Shown here: one piece after another, positions 16,761-26,000 of the stretch
Layout: each line of letters starts with the position of its first letter
Position numbering within the stretch: position 1 is the stretch's first letter
Assembly: GCA_913044235.1 (NCBI GenBank)
Contig: CAJWOS010000008.1
Location: 1 to 37,700 of the forward strand
Reading direction: 5' to 3'
Length of the DNA: 37,700 bases
Origin: an uncultured Pseudomonadota bacterium
GTDB taxonomy: Bacteria > Myxococcota_A > UBA796 > UBA2385
The notes under the pieces: model-generated
Database searches by the model: none
Told to the model about the DNA's origin: nothing
The model's input: only the letters and a program-made list of their open reading frames with translations
Translations under genes and position numbers: made by a program

Positions 16761-18644
16761 TCAACGCTCCGTAGCGGAGGGGAGCTCCCGCCGCCGGGCG
16801 ACGACGGAGAGCCAAGCCAGTGTCGCCAGCCAGCCCACGCCCGTGGTCGACACCACAGCGCAGCCCCCCTTGCTCGCCGAGTAGTCTGAGGAGTCGGTCC
16901 CGACACCCCGTGCCGGGCTGTCCTCTGTATCGCCGGTCTCTTCGGTGCTGTCGGTGTCGTCGGGCTCGTCGGTGTCGTCGGGTTCATCCGTGTCGTCGGG
17001 ATCATCCGTGTCGTCGGGTTCATCCGTGTCGTCGGGCTCGTCGGGTTCGTCTTCCGGCTCGATGACCGCCGCACAGCCCGTGCCCTCCGCCAGTGCGGCG
17101 AGCTCTTCGTCGCCGAGCAGGAGGTCATACACGCACAGATCGTCGATGTCGCCGTTGAAGTCGGAGCTCCCCGTTCCCAAGGTGTCGCCGCCCACGTACA
17201 CCAGTCCTCGGCTCGCACCGGTGGGCAGCTGGTCGAAGGCTTCGGCATCACCCAGTGGCTCGCCATCCCAGTAGAACTGCACGGTGCGGCGGTCGGCATC
17301 GCGTACGAAGGCCACGTGGTGCCAGGCGCCATCGGTGACTGCTGCGGGTGCCTCGGGCGCGGTGACGGTCACATTGTTGCCGTTGTGGTACTCCCAGAAG
17401 GCAAGGGGCCGCCCATCCGACTCCAGGCTCAGCCACCATGCGTAGTTCGTCTCTTCGTCTTCAGAATAGTAGTCATTGGTGGCATAGCAGGCGATGGCGT
17501 TGCCCCAGGTGTCGCTCGAGAGGTCGTCGACGCGCACCCAGGCCGAGAGGGTGAGGTCGCCCTTGAGCGACAGTCGGTAGGCATCCAGCGCCCGGCCTTC
17601 GGCGAAGTCATCGCTGCCGTCGAGCGACAGTGCGCTTCCCGAAGCACCGTCCGACACGAGCGCGGCGTCGCCATACAGCTCGCCGTGGAGGCCGGTCCCC
17701 AGGGGAGCGTCGTCGGGCAGCAGGCCCTCGCTGTTGAGGTCGTCGAAGGCGTAGTGGAGGCGGAGGCCCGCAGTCGGCTCGGCGGCCGAGCGCATGGTGA
17801 ATTGATCGAGAAGGTCGTCATAGTGACCATCACCATCTTCATCGCCGTAGAACTCTGCGACCACCTCGGTGCCTTCTACGGTCACGAGGAGAAAGCCGTA
17901 GCGTTGCTGCTCGGGGCGAATGGGCTCGAAGCCAGTCCAGCCGCCGCCCGTGCCGATGATGGTTTCCCAGGTGGCGCCGCCGTTGCCGAGCTGGGCAGGC
18001 TGGTAGCGGTGCCAGTGTCCGGCAAACATTCCCACCACATCGTGGGCGACCAGGGTCTGCCAGAAGTCGTCGCCGGTGTGGCCGAGCCCACCTTCAGTGG
18101 AAAAGCTCACGGGGTGGTGGGTCATCACGAAGGTGTGTGTGGCGTCACTCTCGCTCAGCACCCGTGAGAGCCACACCAGTCCGTCGGCGCTGACGTTGTA
18201 GGGATTGGATACCTCCTGGTCGCTCGTGATGCTGATGATGCGCACATCGCCCACATCCCACACGTAGGAGACACCACCTTCCCCCGGCGGGGAGTCGTCG
18301 GTGGGTAGCCAGGGAAACATCTCGCGCCATGCTTCGAATGTGCCCGAGCCACCGTATACATCGTGGTTTCCAGGGACTGCGAGGAGGGTGCCGGAGAAGT
18401 CAGCGGTGGCAGTCTGGAAGTCTTCCCACTGGGCCACAGTGCCGGAGATCGAGCCGGTACCGCCAACGAGGTCGCCGACAAATAGGCCAAGTACGGGATC
18501 GTGGGCGTTCATGTCTTCCACGAGACCGGGGAGGACATCCCAGTTGATCGAGCTGTGCTCGCCGTTGGTCTGGGTGTCGCCGACCACCACGAAGCGGAGA
18601 TCCTGCGCTTGGGCTGGCAGTGCCAGCAGGAGCAGAGGGAACAT
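16761..18644 (-). CDS. Secreted metallophosphoesterase with LamG domain and MYXO-CTERM-like tail
   Basis: A 627-residue exported protein. Signal peptide: MFPLLLLALPAQAQ. Calcineurin-like phosphoesterase, about 16-270, with GDTQ (22-25), GDLV (57-60), GNHD (92-95), THHP (175-178) and GHWH (209-212), the metal ligands of this superfamily; Gln replaces the usual first-motif His. Residues about 300-500 form a LamG/concanavalin-like domain (LSLDGSDDFAEG, LTLSAWVRVDD, WHHVAFVRD, GDIDDLCVYD). A low-complexity linker of EPDDTD hexads follows (18-base DNA repeats at 16954-17043). The end, GGCAVVSTTGVGWLATLAWL then RRR, has Gly-Gly-Cys, a hydrophobic helix and Arg, like the MYXO-CTERM surface-sorting signal. 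The protein is probably displayed on the outer surface. GGAG precedes ATG 18644 by seven bases. Confidence 0.9.
   Translation of the reverse strand: MFPLLLLALPAQAQDLRFVVVGDTQTNGEHSSINWDVLPGLVEDMNAHDPVLGLFVGDLVGGTGSISGTVAQWEDFQTATADFSGTLLAVPGNHDVYGGSGTFEAWREMFPWLPTDDSPPGEGGVSYVWDVGDVRIISITSDQEVSNPYNVSADGLVWLSRVLSESDATHTFVMTHHPVSFSTEGGLGHTGDDFWQTLVAHDVVGMFAGHWHRYQPAQLGNGGATWETIIGTGGGWTGFEPIRPEQQRYGFLLVTVEGTEVVAEFYGDEDGDGHYDDLLDQFTMRSAAEPTAGLRLHYAFDDLNSEGLLPDDAPLGTGLHGELYGDAALVSDGASGSALSLDGSDDFAEGRALDAYRLSLKGDLTLSAWVRVDDLSSDTWGNAIACYATNDYYSEDEETNYAWWLSLESDGRPLAFWEYHNGNNVTVTAPEAPAAVTDGAWHHVAFVRDADRRTVQFYWDGEPLGDAEAFDQLPTGASRGLVYVGGDTLGTGSSDFNGDIDDLCVYDLLLGDEELAALAEGTGCAAVIEPEDEPDEPDDTDEPDDTDDPDDTDEPDDTDEPDDTDSTEETGDTEDSPARGVGTDSSDYSASKGGCAVVSTTGVGWLATLAWLSVVARRRELPSATER
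16954..17043 (-). repeat. Five tandem 18-base units encoding Asp/Thr-rich linker
   Basis: Units GTGTCGTCGGGYTCRTCS and one variant repeat five times without gaps, at 16954, 16972, 16990, 17008 and 17026. Units are in frame inside the phosphoesterase gene and encode EPDDTD or DPDDTD. Copy number could vary without breaking the frame. Confidence 0.85.
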
Positions 18645-18844
18645 CGAAGACTCCAGACGGGGGTGGGAAAGGGGTTACCATTGCACAAGTGCGGATGGTT
18701 TTGTGGAGTGTACGCGTGTGAGGGGCTGTTCGCTTCGGGGCGGGAGCGGTCGCGGGATCGCCATGGCGAAAGGTGTATGCTCCTGCAACATCCCGATCGG
18801 GCAACCGGTTTTCGGAAAGACGCGGCTCTCCACGGAGAAATTTC

Positions 18845-19771
18845 ATGGGTATCCACTGGCGCTATTTATTGATTCTCCCGACCCTTTCATTCGCGGGATG
18901 CTCCACCGAAAAGGCGAGCGATCCTGGTGAGAGCGATGCGGAATCGGCGCCCGAGGGGCAGGCCGCAGACGGTGGTGGCTCGGGTGCGGATGACACCGAT
19001 GACCCGCAGGACACCGGGACCGCGTCGGAGCCCGATCCGAATGACGTCGACGACGATGGTGATGGCCGGACGGAAAACGAGGGGGACTGCGATGACGCCG
19101 ACGCCGGAATCTCTCCCGACGCCGCGGACGACACTGTGGATGGGGTGGATCAGGACTGTGATGAGTTCGATGGTGTCGATGCGGATGGAGATGGGTACGC
19201 ATCGGCAGACGGTGGTGGAACGGACTGCGACGACAGCAGCGCGGCAGTGAATCCGAGTGCCGAGGAAGTATGCAACGCGATCGACGACGACTGTGATGGC
19301 AGTGCCGACTCCGAGGCGGTTTGTCCGTGCATGCTCTCCACATATGGAGAGCACAACTACCTGTACTGTGAGACTGAGGCGGTCTGGAGCGACGCCCAAG
19401 ACGCTTGTTCAGCGCTGCCCAACTACGACCTGGTCATCGTCAATGATGCATCGGAACAGGCCTGGCTTCATGGGTCTGCGCTGACCTATGGCAATCGCCA
19501 CTGGTGGCTGGGACTCTCGGACCAGGATGCACCGGTGGAAGCGGAACCCGACCTCGGGTGGGTTTGGGTGGATGGAACAGCGCTTTCGTTTTCGAACTGG
19601 TCGGGAGGGCAGCCAGACGACTACGAAAGCCGTGAAGACTGCGCGCATATGGACACCGAGGCCGACGAGACCATCGGAGCGTCCCAGCCCGGCGGCTGGA
19701 ACGACCTGCCGTGTGACCAGAGCTTCTGGTTCGAGCCGGTGTACTTCGTCTGTGAGTCCAATCGACCCTGA
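18845..19771 (+). CDS. Lipoprotein with Asp/Cys metal-binding motifs and a C-type lectin domain
   Basis: A 308-residue predicted outer-membrane lipoprotein. The signal peptide ends FAGC (Cys19) and is followed by an acidic Gly/Thr/Asp linker. Residues about 70-158 carry MopE-like putative metal-binding repeats (DVDDDGDG, GDCDDAD, DGVDQDCDE, DADGDGY, CNAIDDDCDG). Residues about 160-305 form a C-type lectin domain: VWSDAQDACSALPNYDLVIV, the WWLGL strand, GWVWVDGTALSFSNWSGGQP, QPD at 256-258, the Cys-containing REDCAHMD, WND at 285-287, and final FVCE. QPD in animal lectins marks galactose preference and WND supplies calcium ligands, so a calcium-dependent sugar-binding surface protein is inferred. 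GGAG seven bases before ATG 18845 fixes the start. It is divergent from the phosphoesterase gene, 200 bases away. A strong stem-loop follows the stop. Confidence 0.9.
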   Translation: MGIHWRYLLILPTLSFAGCSTEKASDPGESDAESAPEGQAADGGGSGADDTDDPQDTGTASEPDPNDVDDDGDGRTENEGDCDDADAGISPDAADDTVDGVDQDCDEFDGVDADGDGYASADGGGTDCDDSSAAVNPSAEEVCNAIDDDCDGSADSEAVCPCMLSTYGEHNYLYCETEAVWSDAQDACSALPNYDLVIVNDASEQAWLHGSALTYGNRHWWLGLSDQDAPVEAEPDLGWVWVDGTALSFSNWSGGQPDDYESREDCAHMDTEADETIGASQPGGWNDLPCDQSFWFEPVYFVCESNRP

Positions 19772-19776
19772 GACAT

Positions 19777-19817
19777 CGGGCGGGGTGTCGCTCGACGCTG
19801 GCGACACCACCCGCCCG
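19777..19817. terminator. Strong stem-loop between convergent genes
   Basis: CGGGCGGGGTGTCGC (19777-19791) pairs with GCGACACC-A-CCCGCCCG (19801-19817), giving 15 pairs with one bulged A and a nine-base loop. It starts five bases after the lectin gene stop and sits between that gene and the convergent zinc-ribbon gene, so it could terminate in both directions. No T-run is present. Confidence 0.7.
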
Positions 19818-19970
19818 CGGACGTCGCAGCCGGCACTGCAACTGATGCGGATGCCGCCCCAAGCCCAGGACGTCGCTCGAAAAACCAAAACAGCCCGCCC
19901 CGCGGGAGTGCGGACCGAGCTTCCGGTGAGGTCGTGGACACGCAACCGGGCGGCACCCGGCTGGGTGGGC

Positions 19971-20285
19971 TCAGGCCTCGGCTGCTGCCTGCTCTTCTTC
20001 GACGATCGGTGCTTCTTCGACCACTTCGACGGGCTCGATGCTGCCGACCACTTCGGGTTCCATGGCGGCCATGCGGTCGATGCAGCTGTCGCAGGCCGAC
20101 TTCATCTCGACCCGCTCCCAACCCTGCCCACCCTTGTCATCCTTGCGACGGCGCTTCTTGCCCTTGCCAGCGACCGGGATGGCGCTCTGACGGAAGGGGT
20201 ACGCTTTGCGACGGACTTTGGTGGTGACCCAGGAAGTGCGGACGCCGGCAGGCACGAGTTCACCACAGGATTGACAACGATACAT
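19971..20285 (-). CDS. Zinc-ribbon-like small protein, function unknown
   Basis: A 104-residue protein with two CxxC pairs, Cys4/Cys7 (MYRCQSCGELV) and Cys65/Cys68 (ACDSCIDR), which together could bind one zinc ion. Between them lies a very basic stretch (GKGKKRRRKDD) after VRRKAYPFRQ, and GGQGWERVEM precedes the second pair. The C-terminus is a Glu/Val/Ala-rich acidic tail. Similar two-CxxC proteins with a GGQGWEI-type motif occur in myxobacteria and planctomycetes, as I recall, without known function; nucleic-acid or ribosome association is possible from the charge pattern. GGAG five bases before ATG 20285 fixes the start, and the codons upstream look non-coding. Confidence 0.75.
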   Translation of the reverse strand: MYRCQSCGELVPAGVRTSWVTTKVRRKAYPFRQSAIPVAGKGKKRRRKDDKGGQGWERVEMKSACDSCIDRMAAMEPEVVGSIEPVEVVEEAPIVEEEQAAAEA

Positions 20286-20697
20286 CAGCACTCCGAAATC
20301 GGGGCAGCCACCGGAAGGGGCCATTGGATTCTTGAATCTGGGGGGACCGGCAAGCCGGACCGTAAACTGAAGCGAGCCGGCGGGGGCCGGACCGATGAGA
20401 CTGGCGCGCTGGGTGTGCCCCGTGGTTGGAATCGGGCGTCTCGTTCGGGCAGGCCCGAAGAGGCTGATTCGGTTGGTGCGCCGTGCGTCGTTCGACACGA
20501 GCGGTGCACCGGGGGCCCCGGCAAGCGAGGGAAGCAAAAAGATAAAGCGGACCGAAGTGCGTTCGACTCCGATAGACCGAGGCCGCGGTTAGCCTTTCGC
20601 AGTGAATCCGTCAACTGAGGAAGGGAAACATCGGGTGTGGTTAAAACAGGTAATGGGTGCTTTGCGGGCGGACGACAGCAGGGTGGGTGCGTAATGG
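20286..20697. other. Intergenic region without a supported gene
   Basis: About 410 bases between the zinc-ribbon start and the oxidoreductase stop. Short open frames are Arg/Pro-rich without motifs. The part nearest the zinc-ribbon gene (20290-20380) should hold its promoter, but no box pair stands out. Confidence 0.4.
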
Positions 20698-21840
20698 TCA
20701 GCAGACGCAGTCCTCGCCGCAGACTGTGAGGTCGTCGAGGAACATGCCCCATGCGCGGTAGGTCTCCAAGCCTTCGGCCGGTAGGCCCAGTGCAGTGGCG
20801 ATCGACTTGGCGACGACAGCGAAGCGCTGCCGGTACTTGAAGATGAAGCAGAAGATGTTGTTTCCATGGCGCACGGCCGGTCCCGACAGGTACAGCCCTG
20901 GGGTGGTGGTGGACTCATCGTGTTGGTTCAGCAGCGGATAGCCGTCTTTTCTTTTCTCGAAGAGGTCTGCGACCAGGGCATGTCCACCCACAAATCCACT
21001 CGCCAGAAGCGGGGGCACGGGGCTGTGCAGGGTGTGTCCGTCGGCGGTTGTGATCTGGAAGCCACCGTCGATGGCTTCCACCTTGGTGACCGTGGTGTCT
21101 GCGAAGAGTTCGACGTGCGAATCGAACGATGGCTCCCGCATGCGCTCGAGCGTGAAGGTGGCCAGGGCCACGCTCGGATCGGAGTCCTCGCTTTCCCAGG
21201 GGCAGTCGCTGTCCAGCAGCTGTACGCGCTTGCCTCGTTGTGCGAGGTGGTATGCGGCATCGACGCCGCTCTCGTACCCACCAATGATCACAAAGTCGTC
21301 GCCCTCGAGCGCCGCGTAGTGCTCGACGGTGGCGGTGTGCCGACACAGGGATGCGCCTTCGAAGCCCGAGTCCCGGGGATACTGGAACTCTCCCACGGCC
21401 CAGACAACGTACTTGGCATGGATGGTGCCTTGGTCGGTATGCAAGTGGAAGCCATCGGGTGTGCGGACCACAGTCTCCACGCTGACGCCCTCCCAGACGG
21501 GCACCTCGAAGTGCTCAGCGACCCCGCGCAGGTGCTCGCCGTACTCCAGCCCGGTCGGGTGCTCCACTTCGAGGCTGTACGCAGGCGATACGCCGATGGC
21601 GATTGAGTTCAGGTCAAGCATCCCCACGGAGTTGGTGGGAAACGACGGCGTGATGAAACGAGTCTCGGCAGGCCACAAGGCAAAGGATGCCCCGACCGTG
21701 TAGCGGTCGACCACCAGCAGGTCGGTCACGCCGGCATCGGACAGCGCAACGGCGACGCCGACTCCGGCCGCTCCGGCACCCACGACGATCACCTGGACCG
21801 AGCGGACCACGTTCCCTTCGTTACCTGTGTTCGATTCCAT
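20698..21840 (-). CDS. FAD/NAD(P)-dependent oxidoreductase (flavin monooxygenase/thioredoxin-reductase-like)
   Basis: A 380-residue two-dinucleotide-binding-domain flavoprotein. The FAD motif GAGAAGVGVA (residues 21-30) follows a beta strand VQVIVV. TRFITPSFPTNSVGM and VVWAVGEFQYP match the family; the NAD(P) motif reads GGYESGVDAAYHL, with Gly-Gly-x-Glu-Ser-Gly. A late LYLSGPAVRHG matches the second FAD contact. There is no internal thioredoxin-reductase CxxC, but the C-terminus ends CGEDCVC, a C-x3-C-x-C cluster that could be redox-active or bind metal. Reaction and substrate are unknown. ATG 21840 has GGAG six bases upstream; ATG 21858 would add six residues. The gene stands alone between intergenic regions. 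Confidence 0.85.
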   Translation of the reverse strand: MESNTGNEGNVVRSVQVIVVGAGAAGVGVAVALSDAGVTDLLVVDRYTVGASFALWPAETRFITPSFPTNSVGMLDLNSIAIGVSPAYSLEVEHPTGLEYGEHLRGVAEHFEVPVWEGVSVETVVRTPDGFHLHTDQGTIHAKYVVWAVGEFQYPRDSGFEGASLCRHTATVEHYAALEGDDFVIIGGYESGVDAAYHLAQRGKRVQLLDSDCPWESEDSDPSVALATFTLERMREPSFDSHVELFADTTVTKVEAIDGGFQITTADGHTLHSPVPPLLASGFVGGHALVADLFEKRKDGYPLLNQHDESTTTPGLYLSGPAVRHGNNIFCFIFKYRQRFAVVAKSIATALGLPAEGLETYRAWGMFLDDLTVCGEDCVC

Positions 21841-22171
21841 CGGTATCTCCGTGCGCATGGCGGTTCCGGCGGGTAATTCAACCCGTTCGGTCAGCGCGCT
21901 TGCAGGTTCAGCAACGCAAGCGCATAAGCCATTTCAAGGCCGCCGCACGTGGATGGTCGGCTTGACCGCGGATCGCCATACGGAGGATGCAGTTCGCAGG
22001 GTCGTGATTCCGCGTGCGACCATAGACGGCGCAAGTTGGAACCGGACGCGCACGACCGCGCACAAGGTCCCGTACGCTCGCACGGGGATGCGCCGCGGTC
22101 ATGGAGCCGCCGCGGAACGGGGACGTTCACCGTTTGCGATTGGGCGCTGGGCAGAAGTGGTTCAGCGAGGC
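21841..22171. other. Intergenic region without a supported gene
   Basis: About 330 bases between the oxidoreductase start and the PAAR-like gene stop. A minus-strand frame of 98 codons (21891-22187) overlaps the end of the PAAR-like gene, is Arg/Ser/Pro-rich, and has no motif or binding site. I see no gene here. Confidence 0.4.
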
Positions 22172-22609
22172 TCAGCTGCCCCCACACTGGAATTGGGTGG
22201 GAATGAACTTACCCGTGCCGCCCATGTGCTTCGGAAGCGGATCGGGCACCCCGACGCCGGGGATCGTGGCCGGGGTCTGCACTTCGAGGACCGCCTGAAA
22301 CATCGTGCCCTGAAGAATGGTCTTCTTGCCCTCGCAGCTCGAACCGGGCGACAGCTGGTCGGGGTTGAGCTTCATGATCTTGAGGGTGGCGACGCCCGGC
22401 GTGATGTGCGGCGGCGCGATGTAGGCACAGCCCTGGGACGCAACGGTTTTTTCATCGCCTTCGAGGCACACCGCTTTTCCGGAGATGGCTGTGTTGACTG
22501 CACTCGCAGAGATGGTTGTGGGGAGCGGTGTGAGCACGATTGCAGCGCCGAAGATCGGCATGAACTGCACGATGGTGCCGTCGGTGATCCAGGTCGCTGT
22601 GGGGTTCAT
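22172..22609 (-). CDS. PAAR-like small protein, possible injection-system tip or cargo adaptor
   Basis: A 145-residue protein with no signal peptide. It is rich in Gly, Pro and Thr with short beta-like segments: GTIVQFMPIFGAAIVLTPLP, AVCLEGDEKTV, YIAPPHITPGVATLKIM, GKKTILQGTMFQAVLEVQTP, then GTGKFIPTQFQC. The turn-rich strand pattern with four Cys (48, 61, 92, 142) resembles PAAR-like proteins of contractile injection systems, which cap the spike; the match is by general pattern only. Its gene is divergent from the eCIS-core giant, 416 bases away, which supports membership in the same module. AGAG lies shortly before ATG 22609. The alternative is an unrelated conserved hypothetical protein. 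Confidence 0.5.
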   Translation of the reverse strand: MNPTATWITDGTIVQFMPIFGAAIVLTPLPTTISASAVNTAISGKAVCLEGDEKTVASQGCAYIAPPHITPGVATLKIMKLNPDQLSPGSSCEGKKTILQGTMFQAVLEVQTPATIPGVGVPDPLPKHMGGTGKFIPTQFQCGGS

Positions 22610-23025
22610 GGGCTGCTCTCGATCAGGGTTGATGCGGGGCTATGCATACAACATATCCAATCTTAGCTGGACTTCCGGATCCGTGCTGCATTTCTGTTTG
22701 AGGGTTTTGGTTTGCATCGGGGATAAGCGCCCGCATACAGCGGCTCCGGCCGAGCGATCGTGGTGGGTGGGTTCCGCTTCCTGCAGCCCCCTGAGCAGTG
22801 GTAGTGAAGACGCCCCCAAAGGGGGGGGGGGGGGCACCCGGCTTGTTCGGCGCGGTTGCTCTACGATCGGGGCTTTCCCAAGGTCGTCGCCCCGTTGCGC
22901 ATTTCCCCCGACGGACGGCGGAAGTCGAAGACGTAACTGCCCTGCTATCTACACCCGATTAAATTGGGAGTGAAGTAGCGTGGGGCGGCAGTGCACCGCC
23001 GCGCCGCTCTGCGAGAGGGTGTTTC
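22610..23025. promoter_or_regulatory. Divergent regulatory region between PAAR-like and eCIS-core genes
   Basis: This 416-base region must hold promoters for both directions. Two AT-rich islands stand out against the GC-rich background: about 22639-22672 (near the PAAR-like start) and about 22950-22977 (50-75 bases before the eCIS-core ATG, containing GATTAAATT). These are plausible promoter positions, but no definite -35/-10 pair can be assigned. A G14 run sits between them. Confidence 0.45.
22821..22834 (+). repeat. Homopolymer of 14 G in intergenic region
   Basis: An uninterrupted run of 14 G, preceded by CCCCC-AAA (22813-22820), 192 bases before the eCIS-core ATG and 212 bases from the PAAR-like start. 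The C5/G-run pair can also fold on itself. Such tracts are prone to slippage, and the exact length may be uncertain in the assembly. Confidence 0.9.
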
Positions 23026-26000
23026 ATGAACCGCGATGCCTTGGAACGATTGGGCTCCCGTCGACCCGCGGAGCTTCCTGCATCGCGTTCGGCGAACGAG
23101 CAAGATGGTTCCCAGCGCGCTGTTTCGGAGCGTTCGGTACGGAGCGGGGGGCCTTCGTGGGCACCACATGGGCCCTTCACGAACGAGGCCCACCTGCACT
23201 TCGGCAACCAGATCGTGGGTGCCGCCCTTCGGGGTGACGAGGTGGAAGGCCCTGGATCGGTGATCCACACCGTGATGGCGCTCGGCTCGGCGGGCGTCCA
23301 TGTGGGTGACAGCTTCTTCGACGTGGTTCCGAACTCGCGAATGGGCGAAGTGGTCGACCAAGAAGCCCAGGTTGAGGCTGATGGTCCGTCGGTCACGCTC
23401 GCCGCCCGCATCCAGCGTCGGCGCGCGTCGGGCGAGTCCAGTGGCGCCGCTGCCCAGCCGGTTCAAGCGGCACTTCAAGCTGGAGGGCGCCCGCTCCCAT
23501 CGCAGGTACGGGCGGATCTGGAGCGGCGATTTGGCGGTGTGTCTTTCGCAGATGTGCGAATCCACACGGACGGTCGCGCAGCGCGTGCTGCTGAGTCGGT
23601 GCAGGCTGAAGCCTTCACAGTAGGGCAGCAGATCTGGTTTTCGCGGGGCGCTTTTTCCCCCGAGACGCGGACGGGGATGCATCTGCTCACCCACGAGCTC
23701 ACCCACGTCTTGCAGAATCGCCAAAGTGAAATGCTCTCCGGCGGCACCGAGGTGAATGGGGTCGCGGTCTCGGCGCCTTCAGACTCGCGAGAACGTGAGG
23801 CCGAGGCGGTGGCCCACGAGGTGAGTCGGGTCGAGGCGGCCCCGGAGGTCGATGGTCCCGGCGATGCTCTGAGTCAGCTCGCGAGTCGGTGGTCTGTCGA
23901 GATTGCCACGATGTCGGGCGCTGCGGGCTCCGATGTGGGTGTGGGCGCAGAGTCTGTTCGGGCAGCTGGAGCGCCCAGCACGGATGCGGGCGGGATCACG
24001 GCGCAGCGTCGAACGCCAACCGGTGGCGACGAGACCGAAGACAAGAGCGCTCGCTACAAGACCTTGCCGGACGGCACGAAGATCGAGATCCATGCAGACG
24101 GCTCTGGCAGCTTCTACATGCTGGGACCCGACGGCGAAAAGGTCGCTTGTGACGAGGGCGGTGAGCCGTCGCCGGGGGCCGAAGACAAGCTGGCTGCAGA
24201 GGTCTGTGAGGAAGAGGAAGAGGAAGAAGTCGAAGAGGTCTGCGAGGAGGAAGAGGAAGAAGCGGCGAGCGACGAAGAAGCGGTCGAAGAGGAACAGGCC
24301 GAAGAGCAAGCGAAAGGCGAAGGCGACCTGGTGGTCGGTGATGGTGCGGGGGACGAAGCGCTCCCCACAACTCCGGGCGGTGGTGGCCCTGCAGGCTTCC
24401 CAGTGCTCTCCGAAGGTCCCCTGGCCCCCTATGTTCACGAGAAGTCCTGGCACGAGGCCTGGGCGGCGTCGGGGAGTCAGGAAGGCGCGCTCAACACCAT
24501 GGACGGTGGCGACAAAGGAAGCCTCGTCCTGAACGCTCTGGGCTCGGGGGCAGCCGAAGGGCTGGTGAACGGTGCACAGGCCCTCATCGTCGACACCATC
24601 CTCAACAAGCTTACCAAGCGCATTCCGTATGCAGGTGGCTTCATTGGCGCGGCGGAGATCCTGAAGGATCCAGGTGCATGGTGGGAAGGCAGCTTTGCCC
24701 AGCCGTTCAGCCAGCTCGGAGACTTGTGGGCGGGCGACTGGATCGACAAGCTCGAGGCCGTGGTCAACATTCTCGACATGGTCAACACGGTCATCGGAAC
24801 CTTGTCGACCGTGTGTCTCGTGGTCGCGGGGGCGGGCTTCGTGGCCTCGCTGTTCTTCCCAGCCCTGTTTCCTTTTGTGGCGATGGCCGCGAAGTGGGGT
24901 CTGCTCCTGGGTGAAATCAGCTCGCTGGCGGGTCTCGTGATCGATGTGGTCCGAGGAGCACTGATCGCAGCGCGGACCGCGCAGATCCTGATCTCGGATG
25001 CCGATCCGGCGCTCCAGGCAAAGCGGGCCGAGCGCCTGCAGGCCCAAACGGGCAAGTGGGTGGCAAGCTCCACCGCACGCGCAGGCAACTCCCTCACTCG
25101 GAAGCCGGGCAACAACGCAGACGGGCCCGATGCTCCCAAGACCGGCACGCCGAAGGCCGGTGGTGGTGGTCCAGACGCCACGTCCACGCGAAAGTCGTGG
25201 AAGTCTCGGATGAACGATGCTTTCAACCCGGTTCGGCAGATCAAGAACCAGAAGCGAGCTGTCTTTGGTGGGACCGACGCCGATGGCAACCACACGAAGG
25301 GGGCATGGGCCGAGACGCGCGACATGCACAAGGCCTACAAGGGCACCAAGGGCAAGCCGGTGGGGGAACGCCTGGATGCCATGCAGGCTGTGGGTGGCGA
25401 TGGTCCGATCGTTTCGGAGCAGAGTCGGAAGCGGGTGGACCAGTACGACCAAGCCAAGACCAGCCAAAAGAAGACGAATCGGGGTCGGCAGTCGTCGGAG
25501 ACGCCCGAGCAGATGAAGTCCCGCGTGAAGGACAACATCGCTGCGAGCAAGAAGGCACGCAAGGCCAACAACAAGGGCCAGGGGCTTGCGGACCACAGCG
25601 ACGATGGAATCACGTCGCGCAGCCTCGAACCGGCCGCGATCCGGAAGCAGGCGATGAGCGCCGACTTCTGGGATCCAAAGAATGCGTCGAGTCGCAAGGC
25701 TATGCGCAAGGGCGTACAGGCCAAGGCTGCGCGCGAGACCGATCCACGGAAAAAGGCTGCGCTACTGAAGATTGCCGACGACATAGTGATCAACGAGCGC
25801 CTGCTGCAGGAGCAGCTGACCGGCCGGCAGCAGGGCGACGACGACCTGGGTGCATACGCGCGGGTCACCCAAGAGAGCATGCTGGACCAGTACGGTACTG
25901 CGGGACCCCGAGGGATTCAGAACGTAGCCAAGGCAAAAGATGTCGCGGGAGTCTCATCAGCCACGGAGATGACCGACCGGCTGGGCATTGGGCAGGGGTA

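Noticed and set aside
16954..17043. Tandem repeats as a CRISPR array
   Set aside because: Units are contiguous without spacers and encode an in-frame peptide linker.
23779..25596. 605-codon open frame on the minus strand inside the eCIS-core gene
   Set aside because: Antisense to a gene with clear domains. It is Leu/Arg/His-rich with no motif and reflects codon bias of the plus strand.
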